A stretch of DNA of 64,000 nt. Source: Arenicellales bacterium (GTDB taxonomy: Bacteria; Pseudomonadota; Gammaproteobacteria; Arenicellales; JAJDZL01). The position numbers and the translations under genes were made by a program. Below, in pieces: positions 27,978-37,465 of the stretch (position 1 is the first letter of the stretch; the number at the start of each line of letters is the position of its first letter). A model generated the notes under the pieces. The model was given only the letters and a program-made list of their open reading frames with translations. It was not told where the DNA came from and searched no databases. The stretch covers positions 1,674,001-1,738,000 of the forward strand of contig OY282380.1 in assembly GCA_958295885.1 (NCBI GenBank), read 5' to 3'.

Positions 27978-28094
27978 ACTAACAAATTATTTTGAGCTGT
28001 ATGTGACAGCGTTACAAATTTTCCCTTTTTGATCCTTATTCTACTGTTTAATTTAGGGATTAATAAATGTGAGTTTCAGTTTAGTGCTTGGTGA

Positions 28095-29630
28095 CTATTG
28101 TTCGCGCCTGGGAATCGTCGATTTTTCAGGTGGTTCGCAGCCGGTGTCACAACATTGTCCGGGCTGTGCTGCCTGACTGGCGGATTTGGCATGAACTCCT
28201 CGTTCAATCAGTCTTTGGACGAATTCTGCTTTTTCTGCAATTGGGTACTTCCTAAAAATTTCCCGTTTCATGGCTTCTGGCGAACCTCCGCCGTGAACGC
28301 TGATGACTGAATACCAGGCGCCCGAATGGGAGGCAGTGAGATCTTCGATCAACCGAGCAACCTGTGCGCGCCGATAAGGAGGAATATCAGGACTTGCAGA
28401 CATCAAGGCATCCAACTTGCCTTGCGTGTCAGGATTGTGATCATCATCTGGATGAGGCAAAGTAACGATGAGGCCGCCTGAAACCGTATTGGCAATTCGA
28501 TGCATGTCAAAAATCGAATTTGCCAGCATCAGTTTGCCTAGATTGGAATAAACGGGATCAGGTTCAACATTGCCTGCATCTGTCGTTGTGCAATACACGG
28601 ACGCGGAGACTCCACAAGAGTAAAAACTTTCGACGGTTTTGATCAGTTCGACCATTGATTCTCGCAGATGGGGTTCCTCATTGATATCCAGACCGTTTGT
28701 TTCAATCATCATGCTGGATGCGCCGATCAGCAGATCGCCAAATCCAGCGCGCGCACCAATGCAGGTGTGCCGATGGTGATTTGCGTAGGTTTTTGTCAGA
28801 TGTTCCGCATGTTCCCATTCACCGCACATATAAACGCGGTCGTAAGGTACGAATACGTCCTCGAAGATGCAGACGCCGGTAGACTGTCCAAATCGGCCAC
28901 TGAATTCTGCAGTCGGATCTCCGGGTCTTCCGGCCGGGCGTGCAATTACGGTCAGGCCGGGCGCATCAATGGGGACTTGGCAGGCAACTGCGAAGTTTTT
29001 ATCATCCTCAGTCATGCTGCGTCCTGGCAGGACGAACAGTTCGTGAACGTAAGGAGCAGCGGTTACGATGGCTTTTACCCCAGAAATTTCGATTCCATCC
29101 GGTCGTTTATTGACAACTCGGACATGACTTTCCAGCCTTGGCTGCTCACTGGGTCTTAGTGACCGGTCACCTTTGGCATCTGTCATAGCAATGCCAACAG
29201 TCAGATCCAGCTCCTGAATGCGGTGCATCTGTTCGACAAGGCGCGAACCGTACTCCGTGCCTCGTTCGGCATCCATGCGGCAAGTAGACTGATACAGGGC
29301 GTTGAGGCCATCCATTGACAAATAGCGCATTGCACAACCTGTCAATTGACAAAGAGCTCGAACATATTCCAGTTTCGAGAGGAGATCGTCTGAACTTCGA
29401 TTGATATGAACGAAACGATTCACGGTCTTGCCCGATGTATGCTGATGTGCAAGCGCGTAATCCTGATGCTGTGGCAGACGCGCGAAGTCATATGATGCCC
29501 CGATTGCATTGATGCCGGGGCGCAATTGTGGATGAGTGACGACATTCTCTACTTTAGCGCCGCGAACATATACATTCGGGCTGTACTCAAGCAGTGATTC
29601 GCAATAATCTTGTGACGACATTAAGTTCAT
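28095..29630 (-). CDS. HpaB/4-hydroxybutyryl-CoA dehydratase-fold protein lacking Fe-S ligands
   Basis: This 511-aa protein is of the 4-hydroxyphenylacetate 3-hydroxylase (HpaB)/AbfD superfamily. Visible segments are LRPGINAIGASYDFA, SMDGLNALYQ, GVKAIVTAAPYVHELFV, VFVPYDRVYM, and RHTCIGARAGFGDLLIGAS. 4-hydroxybutyryl-CoA dehydratase binds a [4Fe-4S] cluster through three Cys and one His. Here the CAMRY segment keeps the first Cys but has Tyr at the second, and the Cys after the conserved His is Ala. An FADH2-dependent monooxygenase is therefore more likely. I chose the ATG at 29630 (MNLMSSQDY) because AGGGG lies about 7 bases upstream; a further ATG at 29657 lacks one. A Cys-rich tail (QCCDTGCEPP) is unusual. 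Confidence 0.8.
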   Translation of the reverse strand: MNLMSSQDYCESLLEYSPNVYVRGAKVENVVTHPQLRPGINAIGASYDFARLPQHQDYALAHQHTSGKTVNRFVHINRSSDDLLSKLEYVRALCQLTGCAMRYLSMDGLNALYQSTCRMDAERGTEYGSRLVEQMHRIQELDLTVGIAMTDAKGDRSLRPSEQPRLESHVRVVNKRPDGIEISGVKAIVTAAPYVHELFVLPGRSMTEDDKNFAVACQVPIDAPGLTVIARPAGRPGDPTAEFSGRFGQSTGVCIFEDVFVPYDRVYMCGEWEHAEHLTKTYANHHRHTCIGARAGFGDLLIGASSMMIETNGLDINEEPHLRESMVELIKTVESFYSCGVSASVYCTTTDAGNVEPDPVYSNLGKLMLANSIFDMHRIANTVSGGLIVTLPHPDDDHNPDTQGKLDALMSASPDIPPYRRAQVARLIEDLTASHSGAWYSVISVHGGGSPEAMKREIFRKYPIAEKAEFVQRLIERGVHAKSASQAAQPGQCCDTGCEPPEKSTIPRREQ

Positions 29631-29668
29631 CCTGTTTCCCCTGCTATTGATTTGCATCCTGCGCTGGC

Positions 29669-30451
29669 CTAGGCGATTCCGTGGTTTGGGTAAAAGGGAA
29701 TATTCATTGAGCTGGCAATATAATCTCTCCGCCAGGCTAGCCCGTAGATGATTTCAATGCTTAATTTTAGATTTTCCCGCCCTGCTTCGGAATTGGTTTT
29801 CCGGTCTTCAGTCACTTCAATTATGCCTTCAGTCTTAAGATCAAACAACATGCCAGAATACTTCAGTTCTGAGAGTAACGACTGCGAGTCTCCAAACTCG
29901 AAGATGTATTTCTCAGAATCGACGACTGAATCGGTAAAACCAGTCGATATCAATAGATCCCCAATCGTATGCATATCGTAAAAACTGTAACGAGCATTGA
30001 GTTCCTTAAATGATCCCAGGCCAAGCATCGAAAACATGAGAACTCCATCATGCATGAGAAGACGATGGCATTCGTTTAGGAAATCTTCTGGAGCATAAAA
30101 AGAGGAGGCAAGATTTGACAGGACTAAATCTGCCGATTCTGACTCAAGCGGCAGAGCATCACAATCCGCTACGGTGAAATGGGTGTTGGCGCCCTGTGAT
30201 TTTTGGCTCGCAAGGGACACCATGTTTTTAGATTCGTCAACGGCAATCAATAAAGCATCCGGCATCTGCGTTTCCAACTGCAGACAGAGCGAACCCGTTC
30301 TGCATCCCATTTCGAGGATCGACTGCGGCTGAATGCGAATGTCCTTCAGGCGGTCCTGCAGCTCCCAAGCAGTGTCAGCGAAAGACTTCGAATGCTGATC
30401 AAATTTTTCGGCAACTTCGTTCAGCTGATTTCGAAAATCTGATCGCTTCAT
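29669..30451 (-). CDS. class I SAM-dependent methyltransferase (BioC-like)
   Basis: This 260-aa protein has a Rossmann methyltransferase core. Motif I is ILEMGCRTGSLCLQ (about 44-57), acidic loop AVDES, motif II-like VADCDALPLESES and motif IV DLVLSNLASSFY. It resembles BioC/NDUFAF5-type malonyl-ACP or accessory methyltransferases, but no bio genes are adjacent. The start overlaps the coaE stop by 4 bases, so it is translationally coupled to coaE. The substrate is not determinable from sequence. Confidence 0.78.
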   Translation of the reverse strand: MKRSDFRNQLNEVAEKFDQHSKSFADTAWELQDRLKDIRIQPQSILEMGCRTGSLCLQLETQMPDALLIAVDESKNMVSLASQKSQGANTHFTVADCDALPLESESADLVLSNLASSFYAPEDFLNECHRLLMHDGVLMFSMLGLGSFKELNARYSFYDMHTIGDLLISTGFTDSVVDSEKYIFEFGDSQSLLSELKYSGMLFDLKTEGIIEVTEDRKTNSEAGRENLKLSIEIIYGLAWRRDYIASSMNIPFYPNHGIA

Positions 30452-31065
30452 TGTTCCGCAGCGTTTTTCTTTTTACTTGCAAACTCAAGATATTGAAGAT
30501 GAAGCTCATTGATTTTTTCGTGCAAATCTTCCAAATGTCCAGAATTTTCGATGAGGTCGTCAGCCATTGAATTTCTCTGCTCTCGCGTGGCTTGTGAGTT
30601 GAGTATGCGTTTAATTTGGGACGTCGACTGCTGATCGCGGACGGAAACTCGACTCAGCTGCAGATCTACGGGGGCGTCGATGACAAGCACGCGGTCAAGC
30701 GGGTAATTTCGTTTTCCTTCGGCTAGCAGAGGGATTACGACAATCGCGTAAATTGAGGTCAGCTGATCCAGCTGTCTTGTAATTTCTTCAAAAATTATTG
30801 GATGCAGAATGTTTTCGAGTTTCTTTTTCATTTCATAGTCAGAAAAAACGAGCTGTCGAAGGGCGCTTCGATTCAGGCGCCCGTCGCTTTCGATCACATC
30901 TTCACCGAACGTTTCTTTAACTTTCTGCAGAGCGGGTCTGCCAGGTTCTACAACCTGACGGGCTACGACATCCGCATCGATGACCGGAACTCCCAATTCA
31001 CCAAATCGATTCGCAGCCGTGGTTTTCCCGCTGCCGATTCCACCGGTGATTCCTACGACCAGCAT
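30448..31065 (-). CDS. coaE: dephospho-CoA kinase
   Basis: This 205-aa P-loop kinase catalyses the last step of coenzyme A synthesis, phosphorylating the 3'-OH of dephospho-CoA in the cytoplasm. It begins MLVVGITGGIGSGKTTAANRF, then VPVIDADVVARQVVEPG (the DAD substrate motif), HPIIFEEI and VVIPLLAEGKR. The length is typical. It lies 8 bases after mnmA and overlaps the methyltransferase gene by 4 bases. Confidence 0.95.
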   Translation of the reverse strand: MLVVGITGGIGSGKTTAANRFGELGVPVIDADVVARQVVEPGRPALQKVKETFGEDVIESDGRLNRSALRQLVFSDYEMKKKLENILHPIIFEEITRQLDQLTSIYAIVVIPLLAEGKRNYPLDRVLVIDAPVDLQLSRVSVRDQQSTSQIKRILNSQATREQRNSMADDLIENSGHLEDLHEKINELHLQYLEFASKKKNAAEQ

Positions 31066-31073
31066 GGGCTCAT

Positions 31074-32177
31074 TTACGGCTGCGTTCTGTCAATTACTGC
31101 GCCGCCCATGCACACATTATCCATATAGAAGACCATCGACTGGCCCGGCGTCACTGCTCGCACTGGTTTTTCAAAATGGACTACAGTTCCGAATTGGTCG
31201 GACTGTTCAATCTGGCAGGGCATTTCCTGTCCCAGGTAGCGAACCTTCGCTTTCGCCTGAACCGGCAACTCATACGGGTGAGATATCCAGTTCGGCTCGG
31301 CCACGATGGAACGACGACTGTACAGAAGAGGGTGGTCGTGTCCCTGCACCGCAACGACCGTATTCGTGCGAATCTCTTTTTTTGCGACATACCAAGGGTC
31401 GCCCGGCCCGCCTATGCCCAATCCGGTGCGCTGCCCAATCGTGTACAGATATGCGCCATTGTGACTGCCTACGACCGTTCCAAATTCATTCACAATCTTG
31501 CCTCTCTGAGACGGCAGATAACGACTTATAAAATCTCGAAAATTTCTTCGTCCTACGAAACAAATTCCAGCGCTTCCTCGCTTGTCGTGATTATTGAAAC
31601 CTAATGCTTTTGCTTTCCTGCGCACTTCCTCTTTGGTCATCTCTGCCAGTGGAAAAATGAAGTCGGCAAGAGCATCTGCGTTAAGTCCGTGCAGGAAATA
31701 GGTCTGGTCTTTCTTCAAGTCTTTGGGTTTGCTTAGATAAATGCACCCATTTTGGCGTGTGATTTTCGCATAGTGTCCCGTTGCTACGTAATCTGCTCCG
31801 CATTTTGACGCCCATTGCGGAAACTCGCGAAACTTGATTTCTACGTTGCAGATAATGTCAGGATTGGGGGTGCGTCCTGCTTTGAGCTCTTCTATGAAAC
31901 CAACAAAAACACGTTCCCAGTATTCATATGAAAAGTTAACTGTTTTCAGTGAGATCCCCAATTGATCGCAGACGGATTGTGCGTCTTCCAAGTCCTGAGC
32001 AGCACTGCATTCATCGAAATCATCGTCTTCCCAATTTTTCATGAACAATCCCGTCACGCGATAGCCTTTTTCCAAAAGCAACGCGGCGGATACAGAGGAA
32101 TCAACACCGCCGGACATTCCAACGATTACGTGACTGCCGGGGGAAATTAACATGTGTGAGTCAGCAGTTGAAATCAT
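31074..32177 (-). CDS. mnmA: tRNA-specific 2-thiouridylase
   Basis: This 367-aa MnmA makes 2-thiouridine at the wobble position of tRNAs for Lys, Glu and Gln. The PP-loop GMSGGVDSSVSAA lies at residues 20-32. The two catalytic cysteines are Cys110 (DIICNVEIKF) and Cys206 (GSAGICFVG). C-terminal segments GQRTGLGIGG and AVTPGQSMVFY complete the family pattern. It is unrelated to the phosphorothioation locus despite also using sulfur. An alternative ATG nine codons in (MLISPGSHV) would give the more usual short N-terminus. Confidence 0.95.
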   Translation of the reverse strand: MISTADSHMLISPGSHVIVGMSGGVDSSVSAALLLEKGYRVTGLFMKNWEDDDFDECSAAQDLEDAQSVCDQLGISLKTVNFSYEYWERVFVGFIEELKAGRTPNPDIICNVEIKFREFPQWASKCGADYVATGHYAKITRQNGCIYLSKPKDLKKDQTYFLHGLNADALADFIFPLAEMTKEEVRRKAKALGFNNHDKRGSAGICFVGRRNFRDFISRYLPSQRGKIVNEFGTVVGSHNGAYLYTIGQRTGLGIGGPGDPWYVAKKEIRTNTVVAVQGHDHPLLYSRRSIVAEPNWISHPYELPVQAKAKVRYLGQEMPCQIEQSDQFGTVVHFEKPVRAVTPGQSMVFYMDNVCMGGAVIDRTQP

Positions 32178-32229
32178 GTCTAAACAACTGCAATTTTATG
32201 CAATCTGAGTACTATTGAGTTAGAAGAAA

Positions 32230-33288
<1,059 letters not shown>

Positions 33289-34035
33289 CTACTCGACTAA
33301 CGGGCAAAATGCTTCGTTATCCATTGGCTTAGAGTCGCCCGAATAACCGCACAACTCGATCAATACACGTTGGGTAGATGGAGCTGATAATGGATTGACG
33401 CGCACTACTTTTGCTCGAAACTTTGGAGATTCACTCATTGCGTGAGTTATTCCTTTGCTGAGATAGCGTGGCACCCAGCCGATTTTATGGTTGTCTTCCG
33501 TGTAAACGCTGAGGGCAGAATCATCTACAGAATTTTCTGTATCCGCAATAATTTTCAATTTGTTTTCGGAAGCCAAGGAGTCAATTTTGGCTTGAGCATA
33601 TTCATTGACAAATCGCCAACCGTGCAGGAAGAATCGACAGGTGAATCGGCCACCGCTATCCTTTTTAATTCGAGGAAAGACTTGGAAGGAATCAGTTACC
33701 TTTTGCCCTCCATTCACTGATAGAATCTCTACCGGGTCGGCGTTTTCCTCCAAGTCTAGATTTTTCAAGTACTCATGACGGTCCGGCCTGCGGGATGACA
33801 TCACACGATTAATAAAGATTGGAAATAGTTCATCAGAAACGTAAGCTCGATTCAAATCTGGAAATTCAGGTAGAGCCCAAAACCCGCCTTCTGCTTTTGC
33901 ACTTTCCACTCCTTTGATATAGCGAAAAGTATAAGTCGTTCGATTATTTTCAGTTGATTCATCCAATCGACCGATTGGGAACCACAGGCGATTTTCAGGT
34001 CCTTGCCAGCTTAGATATAGAGTTCGCATGTTCAT
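33289..34035 (-). CDS. HIRAN-domain protein
   Basis: This 248-aa protein has a C-terminal half matching the HIRAN domain, a DNA-binding module of SNF2-type repair proteins that recognises DNA ends or stalled forks. The segment from FFLHGWRFVNEYAQAKIDSL through NSVDDSALSVYTEDNHKIG ends at WVPRYLS. The N-terminal half (LYLSWQGPENRLWFPIGRL, then FRYIKGVESA) resembles the N-terminal part of HipA-like proteins, where a substrate-sensing domain precedes the kinase. Its start overlaps the end of the HipA-fold kinase gene by 4 bases, so the two are co-translated. The HIRAN call is moderately firm; the function of the pair is not known to me. Confidence 0.7.
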   Translation of the reverse strand: MNMRTLYLSWQGPENRLWFPIGRLDESTENNRTTYTFRYIKGVESAKAEGGFWALPEFPDLNRAYVSDELFPIFINRVMSSRRPDRHEYLKNLDLEENADPVEILSVNGGQKVTDSFQVFPRIKKDSGGRFTCRFFLHGWRFVNEYAQAKIDSLASENKLKIIADTENSVDDSALSVYTEDNHKIGWVPRYLSKGITHAMSESPKFRAKVVRVNPLSAPSTQRVLIELCGYSGDSKPMDNEAFCPLVE

Positions 34036-34934
34036 AGTCTAAGTTTGTACAGCTCATTTAAATTGTATTTCAATAGCTCTACCGCAAATCTGCGTTCCAA
34101 TGAGGTCATCCATGAATTGGGAACTCGACGTACCACCAATTGAATTAGTTCAGGGTTAAGGTTAACGATCTTGTCCAACGCGAGTCGAAAAGGATCCTTA
34201 AACTCAGGATTAGATAGTGCTAAATTTATCAACTGAATTGGGTTTTGACACCGGGCATCCACTTCGGCCCAGTAAATTGCTCCACGCCCCTTTTTGGCAT
34301 AATTTTCCACGTGACTACTCGACAATAATTGATGACGTTTTGAATCTCGGAGTTCTCTACCAAGCGATGATGCATGATCGAACGAAGGTGCTACTCGATA
34401 CGAAAATGAGTTGTTCTCGAATCGCATAAGCAATCCCCAATTCTCGTGGTGCCGATCTGTGTTGCCAATCAAAGCATCTAGTACCAGATATTCGGCCAAT
34501 TTTTGATGTGTTGTGAATAGCTCGTCTCTACTTGAAGTGAATCTTTCTATCGAATTTAGAATGTTGCCCAAAGTATGTTTTGTTTGTTTATAAGTTTTTC
34601 GAGTATTGTAATCAGCGACAAAGAATTTCAAAATTTGATTTCCATGAACTAAAAAAGAATTTCTCTTAACAAAGTTTTTTGTCATGGTACCCCTGTGAGT
34701 TGAAAATTCAGCTAATTCCACCCGAGCGTGTTCGATGCCCATAATTGAACAAATTTGTTCAGCAATCTTTTCGGCCCAGTGTTCGCCCGTAAGAGGCTTT
34801 GGAAATTTAAAAAGCCAGCGAGATTGTGGATCATCGGGTGGATGACACCAGAACTTAATCTTACTGCCCATATCTTCTGCTTCGCTATGCCAATCAGAAG
34901 GCACGAACATAATTTTGTAGGGGTTTTCTGCCAC
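34032..34934 (-). CDS. HipA-fold kinase partner of the HIRAN protein
   Basis: This 300-aa protein has the catalytic signatures of the HipA/PI4K-like kinase fold. A GNTDRHHENWG segment (catalytic Asp and Asn) is followed by PSFDHASSLG (metal-binding Asp). The N-terminal segment KIKFWCHPP, then WLFKFPKP replaces the HipA P-loop region. It lacks the HipA N-1 subdomain, which seems to be replaced by the separate HIRAN protein encoded 4 bases inside its 3' end. No HipB-like antitoxin gene is adjacent. It could phosphorylate a translation or DNA-metabolism target in response to DNA damage; that is inference. Confidence 0.75.
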   Translation of the reverse strand: MAENPYKIMFVPSDWHSEAEDMGSKIKFWCHPPDDPQSRWLFKFPKPLTGEHWAEKIAEQICSIMGIEHARVELAEFSTHRGTMTKNFVKRNSFLVHGNQILKFFVADYNTRKTYKQTKHTLGNILNSIERFTSSRDELFTTHQKLAEYLVLDALIGNTDRHHENWGLLMRFENNSFSYRVAPSFDHASSLGRELRDSKRHQLLSSSHVENYAKKGRGAIYWAEVDARCQNPIQLINLALSNPEFKDPFRLALDKIVNLNPELIQLVVRRVPNSWMTSLERRFAVELLKYNLNELYKLRL

Positions 34935-35052
34935 AAGTCTACCTGTTGAAACCTTGCTTTACCCAAAAATATTTCATGAATGATTCCAATTTTCGCAGAA
35001 TCAAAAAAAGTCCTATCCCATTTAGACTGTTTATCTAATGGTTCATATGAAA

Positions 35053-35609
35053 GTCGCCATTAGGAATCCAATTCATCACGATAAAGGAATCTAACACTTT
35101 CTTCGAAAACCAGCAACGGCATTACAGCAAACTCGGCCTATCAGTCAACACAGCGAACGGCTTTTTCATGAATTGCAGAAAAATAGTGCATTTCATCATG
35201 TGGGGCGACTTCAATCATGATGTTTCGGATTGTTTCATCAAATCCTCGGTTTGTATAAACTGACGATCCAAAATAAGCAATGATAGGTTCTTGCCTCTTC
35301 AACCAGATGTAGACATTTAAATTTTACCGGTTCATTTTTAATTATGTAGCGATAATCCAATTGACATCCATACCTACCGAATCGACAAAGTTTGATCAAA
35401 TCCTCGTGTTCCTTAGTATGAATCCCAGTTTCAGAAGTCTGGCCCACAATTAATTGAAGCTCGATTGACCGACCGATTTCGTGTAATCGATGAAAGTGGT
35501 TCAGAATCATATTCACCGAAACCCTTCTGCTTAAAATCAGCAGTTGATCAGCATGGCATTATTGCGGGGGCGCGATCAATACACGCTCGAATAAATGCTC
35601 TGAAATCAT
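35053..35609 (-). pseudogene. broken copy of the PLD-type restriction endonuclease-like gene
   Basis: The minus strand from ATG 35609 reads MISEHLFERVLIAPPQ and then a stop. In other frames it continues as IELQLIVGQTSETGIHT and CRFGRYGCQLDYRYII. These match the product encoded at 47525-48378 almost residue for residue. At least one nonsense mutation and several frameshifts break it. The similarity includes the non-coding DNA on both sides and continues into the trpB-like fragment at 36058, so this is the left copy of a duplicated segment. Confidence 0.8.
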
Positions 35610-36057
35610 AAGTGTTTCTCCTTGAAATTTACAAAACAACATAGGGGAAGTATAAAGAACGAATTTCAATAACACGTCAATGTATGACGCATTATGAAAA
35701 TTGAAAACTTTGTAAAAGGCGAGTCTCGTGATTCGGTCTGAATCTCATGCCATCTTAAAAGTCCCCAGCCCCGGCGCATTTGCCGGCGGCTGCCATCACC
35801 AAAGGAACAAACTCCATTGAATCAACAGGTTGTCAATTTTATCCTTGAGAGACTTTAATAGAGTTCTATGCAGGTTGACCGAGCCCAACTTCAGCATTAG
35901 TGAGCTCAGTCGACATTTTTGAATTGATTTCAAATTTGATTTTTTACTTGGCTGTAACGGAAGAGATGCGATGTTCATGTTATTATTTCTTCTAATGAAT
36001 TAGAAAATATTCAGCCTAGTTGAAGCTGGCTTAAACCTTTACGAAAGAGAACAATCT
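35610..36057. other. duplicated divergent intergenic region (left copy)
   Basis: This lies between two divergent pseudogenes. It parallels 48379-48738: the stretch next to the endonuclease-like start (AATAAATGCTCTGAAA and following) and the last bases before the trpB ATG (GAGAACAATCTATGG against GCGAGAAGAATCTATGG) align. A middle part has no clear match. Promoters for both former genes should lie here, but I could not point to them. Confidence 0.45.
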
Positions 36058-36590
36058 ATGGAAACGATTAAGTATCTTTTGGACGAATCAGCCACACCCA
36101 AATTTTGGTATGACATCGCAGCTGATTTGCCGCAGCCACCGCCTCCTGTACTGCATCCAGGCATTGGTCAGCCGGTTGGACCAGACGATCTTGCTCCTTT
36201 GTTTCCCATGAACATGATATTGCAGGAAGTCAGTAGCGAACGCTAGTTCGAAAATCCACAACCGGTACGAGAAATTTTGCAACAGTGGTGCCCGAGCCTT
36301 CTTTTCCGAGCACGACGATTGGAATAGGCACTGGATATCCCAGCCAAGAGCTACTACAAATATGAAGGTATCAGTCCTGCTGGATCCCATGAACCAAATA
36401 CAGCGGTTGCACAGGCGTTTTATTCCAAAGATGAAGGCGTAAAACGTATTTACACGGAAACAGGAGCAGGTTAATGGGCGATCTGCATTTGCTTTAGCAG
36501 GCTCCTACTTTGGCTTAGAAATTGAAGTTTACATGGTTCGAGTGAGTTTTGATCAAAAACCTTACCGTCGCGCGTTCATGGAAAGTTTTT
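36058..36590 (+). pseudogene. 5' fragment of a second trpB2 copy
   Basis: This begins [20 protein letters not shown], nearly identical to the intact trpB2 at 48739. It keeps the frame for 62 codons, then a TAG stops it at 36244. Homology continues in broken frames through the PLP-lysine region (here SHEPN instead of SHKPN, so the catalytic Lys is lost). It ends abruptly at the GCGTTCATGGAAAGTTTT sequence near 36590, about 530 bases into the gene. The rest is absent here, and a short 3' end lies at 54513. The following 260 bases to the hipB-like gene hold nothing recognisable. Confidence 0.9.
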
Positions 36591-36847
36591 TGGCAATAAT
36601 CGATCACTCTTTGATCTAGTTGCGGAGTGCAGTAGTGATTCCAGACTTTTTCATTTCACAATCGCTCATCGCCTAAGTCTTGTATTCGGCCGGAGCAACG
36701 GCGGAGACGAATCACTTAACGATCTATGAAAATGATATATTAAAGTATATTATTCAAGGTATATGATTATCTAAGATATATTATTTTTCAATTTTAAGCT
36801 AGAAAATAAGGTGCCAGTTTAGACCTAGAACCGCATATGAAAGAATA

Positions 36848-37465
36848 TTGGGCATCAAATTGATTTATTCCACTGAGCATATTGCAAAAAAACTCAAGCG
36901 AGCCCGCGAAGCTCACGGACTAAGCCAGCGCGAGCTCAGCACTAAGTCAGGTTTGCCTCAAAGCCATATCTCCAAGATCGAAAGTGGCGCGGTGGACCTC
37001 CGGCTTTCCAGCCTTGTTCAACTAACCCATGCTTTAGAATTGAAGTTGATGCTCGTCCCGCGCAGAAGCATTTCAGCCGTAAATTCGATCGTGCGAGGCT
37101 ACCCCGTGCAAGCCGCCGATAAGGGAGCGCGACAAGCTCGAGAAGACCTGACGCAGTTGAAGGTGCACGCAGCTCGCGTTGCACGGATGCATCCGACTAT
37201 GACAGAGTTGGCCTGGCTTCAGCGAATAGCGCGCGATCTTGTCCATTATCGAATTTCGGCGGCAGACCTCCAAGTAGTGGGTGCTGCCACAGAAGCCGTG
37301 AAAATGTTTGAGAATGACTCCGCTAGTATTGACGCGCTGCGAAATGCGCTTGCGCGAATTGACAAATTGCGGAACACGCTTGCACATGATGCAGTTCAGA
37401 GACTGGATGCCGAGAGAGTGCTGCCCGCATACAGTTTGGATGAGGATGATTATGACTCAAGTTGA
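36848..37465 (+). CDS. HipB-like XRE regulator with helical C-terminal extension
   Basis: This 205-aa protein has an XRE helix-turn-helix at residues 10-70 (REAHGLSQRELSTKSGLPQS, then ISKIESG), as in HipB antitoxins that repress hipBA and bind HipA. HipB is usually under 110 aa; here about 130 extra residues form a helical domain. It contains LRNTLAHD (175-181), which fits the RNxxxH motif of HEPN-fold RNases. An acidic tail (DEDDYDSS) ends it. The start is a TTG: no in-frame ATG is available and a stop lies just upstream. The last 14 bases overlap hipA, so the pair is co-translated. It is likely the antitoxin, with an unexplained extra domain. Confidence 0.78.
   Translation: MGIKLIYSTEHIAKKLKRAREAHGLSQRELSTKSGLPQSHISKIESGAVDLRLSSLVQLTHALELKLMLVPRRSISAVNSIVRGYPVQAADKGARQAREDLTQLKVHAARVARMHPTMTELAWLQRIARDLVHYRISAADLQVVGAATEAVKMFENDSASIDALRNALARIDKLRNTLAHDAVQRLDAERVLPAYSLDEDDYDSS

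Noticed and set aside
28095..29630. Functional 4-hydroxybutyryl-CoA dehydratase
   Set aside because: Two of the iron-sulfur cluster ligands are replaced, so that activity is unlikely.
37308..37451. Upstream extension of hipA
   Set aside because: It lies inside the hipB-like gene; the ATG at 37452 overlapping the hipB stop gives the conserved HipA N-terminus.
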